Below, in pieces: positions 46,701-54,566 of a stretch of DNA of 64,000 nucleotides (positions within the stretch are counted from its first letter, which is position 1; the number at the start of each line of letters is the position of its first letter). The notes beneath the pieces were generated by a model, which saw only the letters and a list, made by a program, of their open reading frames with translations, ran no database searches and was not told the DNA's origin. The translations under genes and the position numbers were made by a program. The stretch is taken from NCBI RefSeq assembly GCF_000238095.2, contig NZ_JH815225.1:584724-648723 (forward strand), read 5' to 3'. This stretch comes from Peptoanaerobacter stomatis (GTDB taxonomy: Bacteria; Bacillota; Clostridia; Peptostreptococcales; Filifactoraceae).

Positions 46701-46844
46701 CGGTGGACCTTCATAGAATATAAATTTTTCTTTACCCTCTCTATCCTTGATACTCAAATCTAAGAGATCTATCTCTTCCCATTTTTGTATTATCTTATCT
46801 TCATTATTACTTACACTTTTGTCATAAAGACTTTCAAACTTCAA
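43737..46844 (-). CDS. ileS: Isoleucyl-tRNA synthetase, type 2 (IleS2-like)
   Basis: Charges tRNA-Ile. The 1035-residue class I enzyme has the HIGH-region motif as GKPGIHHV (about 50-57) and KMSKS at about 592-596. An editing domain (WTTTPWTLAANVGLT) lies in between. Cys pairs occur in CPRCG, CDECG and CPHCKKP, and the tail lacks the bacterial IleS1 zinc knuckle. FYEGPPTANGKPGIHHV and RKAGWDTHGLPVEIEVE point to the IleS2 lineage, which includes mupirocin-tolerant enzymes; the drug phenotype is not shown. It is preceded by a T-box leader, so expression should respond to uncharged tRNA-Ile. CCTCCTT gives the ribosome site in antisense. Confidence 0.95.
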   Translation of the reverse strand: MKFESLYDKSVSNNEDKIIQKWEEIDLLDLSIKDREGKEKFIFYEGPPTANGKPGIHHVIARTLKDSVCRYKTMKGYQVKRKAGWDTHGLPVEIEVEKKLNLSSKQDIEKYGIQKFNESCKESVFEYESLWRKMTTRMGYLIDLDNPYITLNNDYIESEWWILDKMFKDGLIYEGHKILPYCPRCGTGLASHEVAQGYKMVKTNTLIAKFKKKGTDNEYFLAWTTTPWTLAANVGLTVSPTETYIKAKQDDEIYYLSKTLAPKVLKENYEVLEEITGKDLEYQEYEQLMPFVHTKDKAFFVMLGDFVTTEDGTGIVHTAPAFGEDDYKVSKQYNMPVLNPVGDDGKYTDTIWKGRHVTDDDLQVDIIKYLAKENKIYAKEKMEHNYPHCWRCQTPLIYYAKPSYYIEVTKFKEKLIENNNSVNWFPQFVGEKRFGNWLENLNDWAISRSRYWGTPLNIWVCDECGHKESIGSRAELAQKAIEDIDDNIELHRPYVDDVTIECPHCKKPMKRVKDVIDCWFDSGSMPYAQLHYPFENKETFKENFPADFICEGIDQTRGWFYSLIAISTYVEGVSPYKNVLVNDLILDKDGKKMSKSRGNTVDPFELFEQYGADALRWYLLYVSPAWSPTRFDIDGLKEVQSKFFSTIKNIYNFFILYANTDDIDIKSFDVPYEQRSELDRWLLSKYNNLVDYVTKQFDVYDMTKVAREIQDFVNDVFSNWYIRRSRRRFWGSEMTVDKKSVYLTTYEVLKGISQLIAPLAPFISDEIYTKLTGEKSVHISYYPVFDQSKVDLALENKMDMVKNLVKLGRASREEAKIKVRQPISKVVIDKNIKEVIGELTELIKEELNVKDVEFAQDITSFMNYDIKPNFATLGKKLGAKLKPLGQVLQTADHKNIVDTVEKEGQITFNLNGEDTVLTKEDLLINVKAKEGYDVGAEGDLFIVLDTNLTKDLVQEGFAREFISKIQQMRKNNGYEMMDKILISYTSDEEVKDAITAYTEFIKDETLANIVEFKENADAKEEVLNGHNAKIFIEKA

Positions 46845-47010
46845 ATTATTCTCCTCCTTAAAATTATATTTTTATATAAAATATTTTTTATTTACTGTTG
46901 CAGTATCTCACTTAGTTGACTTACAAATTTAAGTTTATATTATACTATCATATACAATATTGATGAATAAATATCCCCGTTCTAAAAACTGTTAAATCTC
47001 ATTATACACA

Positions 47011-47392
47011 AAAAAAGTCCTGCTCTAATGCAGGACGAATAATCGCTATACCACCTACTGATAGGTATATTACTTGCCATATAATCTATTCAAAAGCAAG
47101 CATCTGTTCACTTAACGTAGCGAAAACGGAAAAATCTAATCATTTGAATACAATTTATCAAAATCAATAAAAAAACACATCATTTTAAAAGTTCATCAAA
47201 ATTAACATACGCTTTGATTAAACAAGATGTAGTAAAATACTCTTATAAAAATTTATATTCAAATTTTCAAAATTTCTGCAAAAAGGTGATTTTCTATAAT
47301 ATTGTACTGTCCCGTTTTTCAGCTTGTAACAGGCTCTCTGTGCAGCTTAATATTTATATACTCTTCCTTTTTATAGCATTTATATCAATATA
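47011..47392 (-). ncRNA. T-box riboswitch leader of ileS
   Basis: Read on the minus strand, Stem I features come first: CAGAGAG, then GCTGAAAAACGGG near 47310-47340, and GAGTA in the 3' strand. A plausible isoleucine specifier ATC lies at 47228-47226 in CTACATCTTG. The T-box proper reads AGTAGGTGGTATAGCGA (complement of 47043-47059), close to the AGGGTGGNACCGCG consensus. It is followed by an intrinsic terminator stem, GTCCTGC/GCAGGAC (47017-47036), with a run of T residues. Uncharged tRNA-Ile should pair with the T-box and prevent termination. The specifier is inferred from the downstream gene; other elements are seen directly. Confidence 0.9.
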
Positions 47393-47399
47393 TTTTTAT

Positions 47400-47428
47400 A
47401 TTGTACACTACTAAATATAAAAAGTCAA
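47400..47428 (-). promoter_or_regulatory. Sigma-A promoter of the T-box/ileS transcript
   Basis: On the minus strand TTGACT and TACAAT are exactly 17 bases apart. This places the start near 47392, upstream of the first recognisable Stem I sequence. Confidence 0.75.
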
Positions 47429-47588
47429 TATTGTATACAATATTTTCATTTGAAAGATTTTCTATCAACTTACTTCATATAAAAATATGTATTTAACAAT
47501 GTTTTATAGAATAAATTGTATACAATATTATAAACATTTAAAGCAAATATATAAATTAATTTTTTTGCATAAAATTTTATAAATTATA

Positions 47589-47617
47589 TTTACAAATAAA
47601 AAAAATAATGTTATAAT
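47589..47617 (+). promoter_or_regulatory. Sigma-A promoter of the uracil permease gene
   Basis: TTTACA (47589-47594) and TATAAT (47612-47617) are 17 bases apart, predicting a start near 47624 and a leader of about 200 bases. Confidence 0.75.
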
Positions 47618-47625
47618 TCAAAAAA

Positions 47626-47665
47626 TTTAGGTTTAAAATATTTTTTAGATAAACCTATTTTTTTA
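47626..47665 (+). promoter_or_regulatory. 5'-terminal terminator-like hairpin in uracil permease leader
   Basis: TAGGTTTA (47628-47635) pairs with TAAACCTA (47650-47657), followed directly by TTTTTTT. If transcription starts near 47624, the hairpin forms the extreme 5' end of the mRNA. It may be an attenuator, a 5' stabilising stem, or chance. Confidence 0.5.
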
Positions 47666-47826
47666 TGTAATTTGCTAAAGTTAATACCTTTTATTCATAT
47701 TCAAAAAGTTCATAATATTTTAAAAACATATTTGTAATTTTTGCTTTATTGAATATAAACTTTTAAATAGGGAATTTTATTATTTAAGCATATTACATGA
47801 ATATAAACAATTTAGGAGGATTAATT

Positions 47827-49065
47827 ATGTCTGAAAATAATAGTGTCACTTTGTCTTCTGATTCGTTATTTTCTAAAATGTCTTTTAAAAGGTTAGTATT
47901 AGCTCTACAACACCTGATTGCAATGTTTGGTGCTACGGTATTAGTTCCGGTTCTTACAGGTTTTGATACTTCAATCGCTCTTGTAAGCGCAGGTATTGGT
48001 ACTTTAATTTTTCATATGTGTACAAAGAAAAAAGTTCCCGTTTTTTTAGGTTCAAGTTTTGCATTTATTCCGGTTATTATTACTGTTTCTAAATCTTACG
48101 GAGATTTAAGATACGCTCAAGGCGGCATAGTAGTAGCCGGATTTCTTTATGTCTTAATTTCATTTTTGGTTTTAAAAGTTGGGGTTGATAAAATTAAACA
48201 ATTTTTCCCTCCACAAGTTATAGGTCCAATGATAATTGTTATAGGACTCAATTTAATACCTACCGCTTTTAATATGGCAAGTTCAAATTTTTTAATATCT
48301 GCTGTTACTCTTGCAACCGCACTTGGAATAAATTTTTTTGCAAAAGGTTTTATTAAACAGCTATCTATATTAATAGGTGTTTTTGTAGGCTACGCAGTAT
48401 CTCTTTCTATGAACATAGTGGATGTTGCTACAATATCAAGTGCAAAATTTATAGCTGTACCTCATTTTACTTTGCCTAAATTTGATATTGGCGCTGTTGC
48501 GATAATTGCTCCTGTGGTACTTGCAGTTTTTATGGAACATGTAGGAGATATTACTACAAACGGTACAGTAGTAGGTCAAAATTTTCTAAAAGATCCAGGC
48601 CTTAACAGAACTCTTTTAGGTGACGGACTTGCAACATTATTTGCCGGATTTATAGGTGGCCCTGCAAACACTACTTACGGAGAAAATACAGGTGTACTCG
48701 CAATAACTAAGAATTACGATCCATCCATAATAAGAATAACTGCCGTGCTTGCAATTATACTTGGATTTATAGGAAAAATAGGCGGATTTATGCAAAGTAT
48801 ACCCACTGCTGTAATGGGTGGAATATCTTTAATGCTTTTCAGTATGATTTCATTGATAGGTGTAAGAACTCTAAAAGACAGTAATATAAAATTTGACATA
48901 AAAAATATAATAATAATTGCCATAATATTAATAATAGGTCTTGGAAATATCATAGGCTTAAACATAGCAATACCGATAACTTCCAATGTAAGCCTTTCAG
49001 GTTTGAGCTTGGCGGCAATAATAGGTGTGATTATAAACAAAGTTCTATATTTAGGAAAAAAATAA
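47827..49065 (+). CDS. uraA: Uracil/xanthine permease (NCS2 family, UraA type)
   Basis: A membrane carrier of about 412 residues importing uracil with protons. NCS2 marks include LALQHLIAMFGATVLVPVLTGFDTSIAL near the N-terminus, VFLGSSFAFIPVI in the third span, and the substrate/proton-site region FMEHVGDITTNGTVVG with later GGPANTTYGENTGVLAITK, typical of UraA rather than xanthine carriers. About twelve to fourteen membrane spans are likely. The frame is open from ATG 47797, but AGGAGG (47814-47819) supports ATG 47827. No PyrR-binding sequence was recognised with confidence, and no other pyrimidine gene is nearby. Confidence 0.92.
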   Translation: MSENNSVTLSSDSLFSKMSFKRLVLALQHLIAMFGATVLVPVLTGFDTSIALVSAGIGTLIFHMCTKKKVPVFLGSSFAFIPVIITVSKSYGDLRYAQGGIVVAGFLYVLISFLVLKVGVDKIKQFFPPQVIGPMIIVIGLNLIPTAFNMASSNFLISAVTLATALGINFFAKGFIKQLSILIGVFVGYAVSLSMNIVDVATISSAKFIAVPHFTLPKFDIGAVAIIAPVVLAVFMEHVGDITTNGTVVGQNFLKDPGLNRTLLGDGLATLFAGFIGGPANTTYGENTGVLAITKNYDPSIIRITAVLAIILGFIGKIGGFMQSIPTAVMGGISLMLFSMISLIGVRTLKDSNIKFDIKNIIIIAIILIIGLGNIIGLNIAIPITSNVSLSGLSLAAIIGVIINKVLYLGKK

Positions 49066-49128
49066 ATATAAGAAAAGTTAATTTATATTAATACACTAAA
49101 ATTAGATTTAAAATAGACATATAAACGT

Positions 49129-49199
49129 TTGAATGTATTTGATTAATGCTACCTCTAACATCTGTGTAGACAAAAGCATCATTATTCAAATACATTCAA
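49129..49199. repeat. 20-bp inverted repeat after uraA
   Basis: TTGAATGTATTTGATTAATG (49129-49148) is mirrored by 49180-49199 with one mismatch around a 31-base loop. It resembles the TGCTCAAA family in layout but differs in sequence. It may serve as the uraA terminator, though it lacks a T run, and it abuts repeat copy C. Confidence 0.6.
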
Positions 49200-49223
49200 T
49201 TTAACATTTTTATTATATATCTA

Positions 49224-49292
49224 TGTATATTAAAAGTTAATAGAATAATAGATATTCTCATTTTTAAAAACTTATTGCTAATTAAAAAAATA
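49224..49292 (-). repeat. Intergenic repeat, copy C of the ~70-bp family
   Basis: Its reverse complement aligns with copy A (1621-1697), sharing TTTAATTAGC, TTTTAAAAAT and an unbroken ATTATTCTATTAACTTTTA. It fills most of the gap between uraA and the downstream minus-strand gene. Confidence 0.6.
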
Positions 49293-49374
49293 TATTTCAA
49301 ATCATAAGCGTATTATAGATAATAATATATTATATATAAACTACAAAGCAAATATACAATATACATCACTATTA

Positions 49375-49950
49375 TTAATCTATATCTTCTTTAAATTCTA
49401 TCATTATTCTTAGCTTTTCTCTAAGAGATACGAGTTTATCCTTATCTACTTCAAAAATCTCTTTTGAAGACATATCTACTATTTTTTGAGCCTCTTTTTT
49501 TGTCCTTGAATTTTGGACTAACAGCTCGACATCTTTTCTCTGCTTGTCTATATCTTTAGCCTTTAACAGCATATTAGGATAATATTTTTTCATCAAACGC
49601 ATATCTTCTTCACTTACTACACTACCTGATGCAATTTTTTTATATACTGATTGAGCCTTTAGTTTTTTGAGTTCCATTTCCCTTAACTTATTTTGACGCT
49701 CTATTTCCTCAAGCAGTTTTTTTGACAATGATTTTACACCTACTAATTTTTTTGTATAAGAGTTTTTTGCAATCTCTTCATCAGACATCTCATAAGTTTT
49801 TTTATCTTTTTCTTCTTCTTTTGAATCATTTTTCAGTTCTCTTAGTAGAGATGATGTTTTATCATCAAGAGTATTTTCTTTTTTAGGTAAATTATCCTTG
49901 CTGTTGTACAGTCCCTTGAATATAGTGTTATCAATCATTGATATTTTCAA
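49375..49950 (-). CDS. Hypothetical 191-residue charged coiled-coil protein
   Basis: I do not recognise a family. The protein has no signal peptide or membrane span. It is strongly Lys/Glu-rich, with a probable coiled coil at about 70-105 (KLLEEIERQNKLREMELKKLKAQ) and further helix at about 125-185. The start is TTG at 49950: AAGGAGGTG lies eight bases upstream on the minus strand, ideal spacing, whereas the next ATG four codons later is farther away. It has its own gap on either side, so it is probably monocistronic. The clean frame and ribosome site argue for a real gene. Confidence 0.75.
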   Translation of the reverse strand: MKISMIDNTIFKGLYNSKDNLPKKENTLDDKTSSLLRELKNDSKEEEKDKKTYEMSDEEIAKNSYTKKLVGVKSLSKKLLEEIERQNKLREMELKKLKAQSVYKKIASGSVVSEEDMRLMKKYYPNMLLKAKDIDKQRKDVELLVQNSRTKKEAQKIVDMSSKEIFEVDKDKLVSLREKLRIMIEFKEDID

Positions 49951-50458
49951 TAGTATTCACCTCCTTGTGAATAAATATATTGCATCATTATAAAGTAAAA
50001 TTTATCGTACATCATTCATTTTTTTAATATGTCAGTGTGGTCTATCTGTTCTTTAAGCTGGTATAGCTTACCTAATTGCATCTTCTTAAATCAGTATTTT
50101 TAATATATGTGCTTGTAATCTTGATGTAGTTATTTGGTTATTTCGTTATTTGAATATTTAACTATCATATATAATTCTGCTGTTTATCTAAAAAACTATA
50201 ATATTTATAATATAAATCATAATATCATTAAAATTATAAAAACTGTATTTTTAGTCAATAAATTTTTGAATCTTTTTAAAGATATCGGTTTTTTGTATTT
50301 TATCTTTAGAAAATTACTGTTAATATATGAAGCAAATAGAAAGTATTAATATTATCATAAATTTATATATGAAATATTGGGACATTCCCTCCATCCGCAT
50401 AGCAAATGGGTTATTGTTTTGTAAAATCTTTGCATTTACAAAACAAGCTTAAGCCTAT
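49951..50458. other. Gene-poor gap with a GC-rich patch
   Basis: Mostly AT-rich with no credible coding frame. A stretch at about 50381-50413 (GGGACATTCCCTCCATCCGC at its start) is clearly richer in G and C than its surroundings. A small stem, TTTTGTAAA with TTTACAAAA, follows at about 50417-50443. The patch could be an RNA or a gene remnant; nothing identifies it. Confidence 0.4.
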
Positions 50459-50499
50459 AAAAAAAGCAGTTAAGCTCTAAAATCCTAACTGCCTTTTTA
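50459..50499. terminator. Terminator of the lytic transglycosylase gene
   Basis: AAAAAGCAGTTA and TAACTGCCTTTTT form a stem with a T run when read on the minus strand, 15 bp past the lytic transglycosylase stop. The opposite strand also has a T run. Confidence 0.75.
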
Positions 50500-50513
50500 T
50501 AAAAATCATTCTT

Positions 50514-51221
50514 CTATTTTACTTTTGACTCTATATTTGTTTTTCTTTTTAATACGCTGTTTGCATATTTTGTATTATATGTCCCTCTCTTAACATTTCC
50601 GGAACCCCAGTTATATGCACTTAATGCTGTAGTATAATTTCCAAACATACTTATATTACCGGATATTTCTTTAACGCCTGCTTTTATGTTTTTATCTATA
50701 TCATATACTTCATCCATTTTTATACCTAAATAAGGCAATGTTGTATAATATAGTTGCATAAGACCATATGCACCTTGATAGCTTGTATTCGGATTAAACC
50801 TGCTTTCTTGCTCCATTATAGCAAAAACCAGATATGGATCTGTACCATAAGTTGAAGAGTGTTTGATTACAGAGTTATATATCTTTTGAGCATTTTCTTT
50901 AGACAAGCCTGAATTTTTTGACATCATATAGCTTACCATCTTACCGCCTTCTTTACTAAACTCCTGTTTATTATCTGATTTTTTTTGATTTTGTTCCTGT
51001 TTTTGTACCTTTTCTTCTTTTTCTTCTTCAATAACGCCTACCTTGAAAATCTGTATTGCCAAATCTATAGATTCAAGTTCATTGCTATCTTCAAAAATCA
51101 TAAAATCTCCATCACTCTTACCGCCAAGATCTTGCGCATCATCTTCAGCAAAAACACTCATCGGCATACACAGAATTGATATAAATGCCCCTAAAAATAA
51201 AAATTTTTTTATATTAAACAT
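50514..51221 (-). CDS. Exported lytic transglycosylase (SLT domain)
   Basis: Cleaves the MurNAc-GlcNAc bond of peptidoglycan outside the membrane. The 235-residue protein has a signal peptide (MFNIKKFLFLGAFISILCMP...VFAED), then an acidic segment and a Lys/Gln-rich linker (about 65-90). The SLT domain has FAIMEQESRFNP with catalytic E139, GAYGLMQL, and ALSAYNWGSG as the closing motif. No LysM or other wall-binding domain is present. It is alone, between gaps, with a terminator just downstream. Possible roles are wall growth, spore or secretion-apparatus insertion. Confidence 0.92.
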   Translation of the reverse strand: MFNIKKFLFLGAFISILCMPMSVFAEDDAQDLGGKSDGDFMIFEDSNELESIDLAIQIFKVGVIEEEKEEKVQKQEQNQKKSDNKQEFSKEGGKMVSYMMSKNSGLSKENAQKIYNSVIKHSSTYGTDPYLVFAIMEQESRFNPNTSYQGAYGLMQLYYTTLPYLGIKMDEVYDIDKNIKAGVKEISGNISMFGNYTTALSAYNWGSGNVKRGTYNTKYANSVLKRKTNIESKVK

Positions 51222-51657
51222 ATTAAAACTCCTTTTTCATTTGTTACAATTTGTAATTTATTATACTACAATTTTTTACAAAAAGCAAGTTTTTTATAAA
51301 ACTATTATTAACATTCTGTTTATAAATATTATAATACATCATTGTAATCCGGCACAAAAATATTGAAATTTCAATATTTTTTACAAAATATTCTTATATA
51401 GCTTTTATACTATAAAAATATTTATTTTACATTTTAAAACTTATTAATCTTAACTATTTTTATAAAAATGTAATATTTTGTTGTAATAAAATTTTAGTAT
51501 TAAAATCTGCTAAAAATCAATAAACTTTAAAAATAAAACCATATATTTGAAAAAAATAATATAAAACTAAACCATATTAAAAAAATATCTATTTTTAATT
51601 GGATATTAGTATAAATTATATTTCAAAAATATATAAAAATATTTTTTTCATATAGTA
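51222..51657. other. AT-rich intergenic region, nothing seen
   Basis: The divergent region between the lytic transglycosylase gene and the clpB promoter is almost entirely A and T, with no gene, hairpin or repeat that I can support. Confidence 0.55.
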
Positions 51658-51685
51658 TTGACAATTATAAAAATAAGACTATAAT
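51658..51685 (+). promoter_or_regulatory. Sigma-A promoter of clpB
   Basis: TTGACA (51658-51663) and TATAAT (51680-51685) are 16 bases apart, and the predicted start falls at the edge of the CIRCE element. Confidence 0.75.
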
Positions 51686-51692
51686 ATAATTA

Positions 51693-51719
51693 TTAGCACT
51701 CATATATAACGAGTGCTAA
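51693..51719. promoter_or_regulatory. CIRCE element (HrcA operator)
   Basis: TTAGCACTC-N9-GAGTGCTAA is a perfect match to the CIRCE consensus. It lies at the predicted transcription start of clpB, so HrcA should repress the gene until heat or misfolding stress. The leader from here to the start codon is about 200 bases. Confidence 0.97.
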
Positions 51720-51916
51720 TAAAAAGAATTTTATTAAGATATCAACATTTTATTAAAAAGAAAATATCATTATTAATTTTATTTGTAAAATATTATTCTA
51801 TTTATAAATAAATTTTGACATTTTTTATTTTAATATATAGATTAAATTTTAACTTGAAAAAATAATTAAATTATATGAGATTTACTAAAAAATCTTTAAT
51901 AATAGGAGGTTTTGTT

Positions 51917-54505
51917 ATGAACTTGGAAAAACTTACTCAAAAGTCACAAGAAGCTGTATTACAAGCACAAAATACTGCATTAAATAATTCTAACCAAGAG
52001 ATAGACAGTATACATTTATTAAAAGCATTATTGGAACAAGATAACGGTATTATTCCTAAAATATTAAGTCTTATGAATATAAATGTAAGTTCATTAATAT
52101 CAGATGTTGATGATATGGTAAATAAATTGCCAAAAGTTTCAGGAAGCAGTATAAGTAATGTCTACGCATCAAGAAAATTGAGCGAATTATTATCAAACGC
52201 TCAAAATGAAAGTAAGAATTTTGGAGATGAATATGTATCTGTAGAGCATCTATTCCTTGCTATGTTTAAGGAAAAAGGAACAATAATAAGCGATATATTT
52301 TCAAAATTCGGCATAAAACGTCAAGATTTTATGCAAAGACTGGAAAAAATCAGAGGAAATCAAAGAGTTACAAATGAAAATCCTGAAGATACCTACAACG
52401 TTTTGGAAAAATACGGACGTGATTTAGTTGATATGGCAAGAAATGGAAAATTAGATCCGGTAATAGGCAGAGAAGATGAGATAAGACGTGCAATAAGAAT
52501 ATTATCAAGACGTACTAAAAATAATCCTGTGCTTATCGGTGAACCGGGCGTAGGAAAAACTGCCGTTGTTGAAGGTTTGGCACAAAGGATACTGAAAAAT
52601 GATGTGCCTGATTCATTGAAAGATAAAACAATATTTGCTCTTGATATGGGTTCATTAATAGCAGGCGCAAAATATAGAGGCGAATTTGAGGAAAGACTAA
52701 AAGCAATATTAAAAGAAATAGAAAAATCTGATGGACGTATAATAATGTTCATAGATGAGATACACACAATAATAGGTGCAGGAAAAACAGAAGGTTCTAT
52801 GGATGCCGGAAACTTGTTAAAACCAATGCTCGCAAGAGGAGAATTACACTGCATAGGCGCTACAACAATAGATGAATACAGAAAGTATATAGAAAAAGAT
52901 GCTGCACTTGAAAGAAGATTTCAGCCCATTATGGTAGATCAACCAACTGTTGAAGATACAATTTCAATCCTAAGAGGTATTAAAGAAAAATTTGAAATAC
53001 ACCATGGTGTTAGGATTTCAGATTCAGCCATAATAGCATCCGCCGTACTTTCCAATAAATATATAAACGACAGATTCTTACCTGATAAAGCAATAGACCT
53101 TATGGACGAAGCTGCTGCAATGATAAGAACACAAATAGATTCAATGCCTACTGACTTAGACGATATGAGCAGAAAAATAATGCAGTTTGAAATAGAACAA
53201 CAAGCATTAAAAAAAGAAACTGATGAGCAATCTAAAAAACGTCTCGTAGTTTTAGAAGAAGAACTAAGCAAATTAAAAGATGACTATAAAAATAAAAAAG
53301 CAACATGGGATGTAGAAAGACAAAGCATAGGAAAAGTAAAGGAACTACAAGAAGAAATAGAAAATATAAAACACCAAATGGATATTGCACAACGCAATTA
53401 TGATTTGGAAACTCTATCAAGATTGAAATACGGTAAATTGGTAGAATTGGAAAAACAATTACAAGAGCAGATAAAATTACAAGATGAAAAAAAGACCAAC
53501 TCACTATTAAAAGAAGAAGTTACAGAAGAAGAAATCGCACAAATAGTATCACAGTGGACTAACATTCCTGTTTCAAAATTGGTAGAAACAGAAAGAGATA
53601 AATTATTAAGTTTGGAATCTATATTACACAAAAGAGTAATAGGACAAGATGAAGCTGTAACTTCTGTTGCAAACAGTATATTAAGAGCAAGATCCGGCTT
53701 AAAAGATCCAAGAAAACCTATTGGTTCATTTATATTTTTAGGTCCTACGGGTGTAGGTAAAACAGAACTTGCAAAAGCACTTTCGCAAGCTTTATTCGAT
53801 AGCGAAGACAATATTATAAGAATCGATATGTCAGAGTATCAAGAAAAACATACTGTTGCAAGATTGATTGGAGCTCCTCCGGGATATGTTGGATACGAAG
53901 AAGGCGGACAGCTTACAGAAGCAGTTAGAAGAAAACCGTACAGCATAATATTATTTGATGAAATAGAGAAAGCACATCCTGAAGTATTCAATATTTTATT
54001 GCAATTGTTAGATGACGGAAGACTTACAGATTCAAAAGGAAAAACAGTAAACTTCAAAGACACTGTTGTAATAATGACTTCAAATATAGGCTCACAAATA
54101 TTACTTGACAGTGTGAAAGAAAGCGGAAAAGTAACAGATAAAGCAAAAACAGAAGTGGAAGATATGCTTAAATATTCATTTAAACCGGAATTTTTAAACA
54201 GAATAGATGACATAATTATGTTCAATCCGTTAGAGAAAAGTCAAATACTTCAAATAGTAGACCTTTGCTTAAAAGATATACAAAAACGTCTCGAGGACAG
54301 AGAAATAGTATTAAATATAACAGACAAAGCAAAAGAACTTATTGCAAACGAAGCTTATACTCCTGAACTTGGTGCAAGACCTGTAAAAAGATACTTGCAA
54401 AGAAATGTTGAAACACTTTTAGGTAAAGAAATAATAAAAGGTACAGTAACTGAAGGTTCAAAAGTAACTATTGATGTCGATGGAGATGATATAGTTATAA
54501 GATAA
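51917..54505 (+). CDS. clpB: ATP-dependent chaperone ClpB (disaggregase)
   Basis: Hexameric AAA+ machine that pulls proteins out of aggregates with DnaK. The 862-residue protein has an N-domain (about 1-150), first AAA module with GEPGVGKTAVVEG near 209 and an M-domain coiled coil (about 405-525). The second AAA module has GPTGVGKTELAKA near 610. The M-domain marks it as ClpB rather than ClpC or ClpA. The frame is open to 51875, but AGGAGG (51904-51909) supports ATG 51917 and the standard start MNLEKLTQKSQEA. It is controlled by CIRCE, not linked to dnaK or groE here. Confidence 0.97.
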   Translation: MNLEKLTQKSQEAVLQAQNTALNNSNQEIDSIHLLKALLEQDNGIIPKILSLMNINVSSLISDVDDMVNKLPKVSGSSISNVYASRKLSELLSNAQNESKNFGDEYVSVEHLFLAMFKEKGTIISDIFSKFGIKRQDFMQRLEKIRGNQRVTNENPEDTYNVLEKYGRDLVDMARNGKLDPVIGREDEIRRAIRILSRRTKNNPVLIGEPGVGKTAVVEGLAQRILKNDVPDSLKDKTIFALDMGSLIAGAKYRGEFEERLKAILKEIEKSDGRIIMFIDEIHTIIGAGKTEGSMDAGNLLKPMLARGELHCIGATTIDEYRKYIEKDAALERRFQPIMVDQPTVEDTISILRGIKEKFEIHHGVRISDSAIIASAVLSNKYINDRFLPDKAIDLMDEAAAMIRTQIDSMPTDLDDMSRKIMQFEIEQQALKKETDEQSKKRLVVLEEELSKLKDDYKNKKATWDVERQSIGKVKELQEEIENIKHQMDIAQRNYDLETLSRLKYGKLVELEKQLQEQIKLQDEKKTNSLLKEEVTEEEIAQIVSQWTNIPVSKLVETERDKLLSLESILHKRVIGQDEAVTSVANSILRARSGLKDPRKPIGSFIFLGPTGVGKTELAKALSQALFDSEDNIIRIDMSEYQEKHTVARLIGAPPGYVGYEEGGQLTEAVRRKPYSIILFDEIEKAHPEVFNILLQLLDDGRLTDSKGKTVNFKDTVVIMTSNIGSQILLDSVKESGKVTDKAKTEVEDMLKYSFKPEFLNRIDDIIMFNPLEKSQILQIVDLCLKDIQKRLEDREIVLNITDKAKELIANEAYTPELGARPVKRYLQRNVETLLGKEIIKGTVTEGSKVTIDVDGDDIVIR

Positions 54506-54516
54506 GATAAAAAAAT

Positions 54517-54566
54517 AATGGGCTGTTGCAAAATGATAAAAAATCATAGCAACAACCCATTAATTT
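54517..54566. terminator. Terminator between convergent clpB and rpoD
   Basis: AATGGG-C-TGTTGC pairs with GCAACA-A-CCCATT around a 19-base loop, followed by TTTTT on the plus strand, immediately before the rpoD stop. Confidence 0.75.

Noticed and set aside
50134-50349. Short open frame in the gap before the lytic transglycosylase gene
   Set aside because: No ribosome site, and amino-acid composition expected from random AT-rich sequence.
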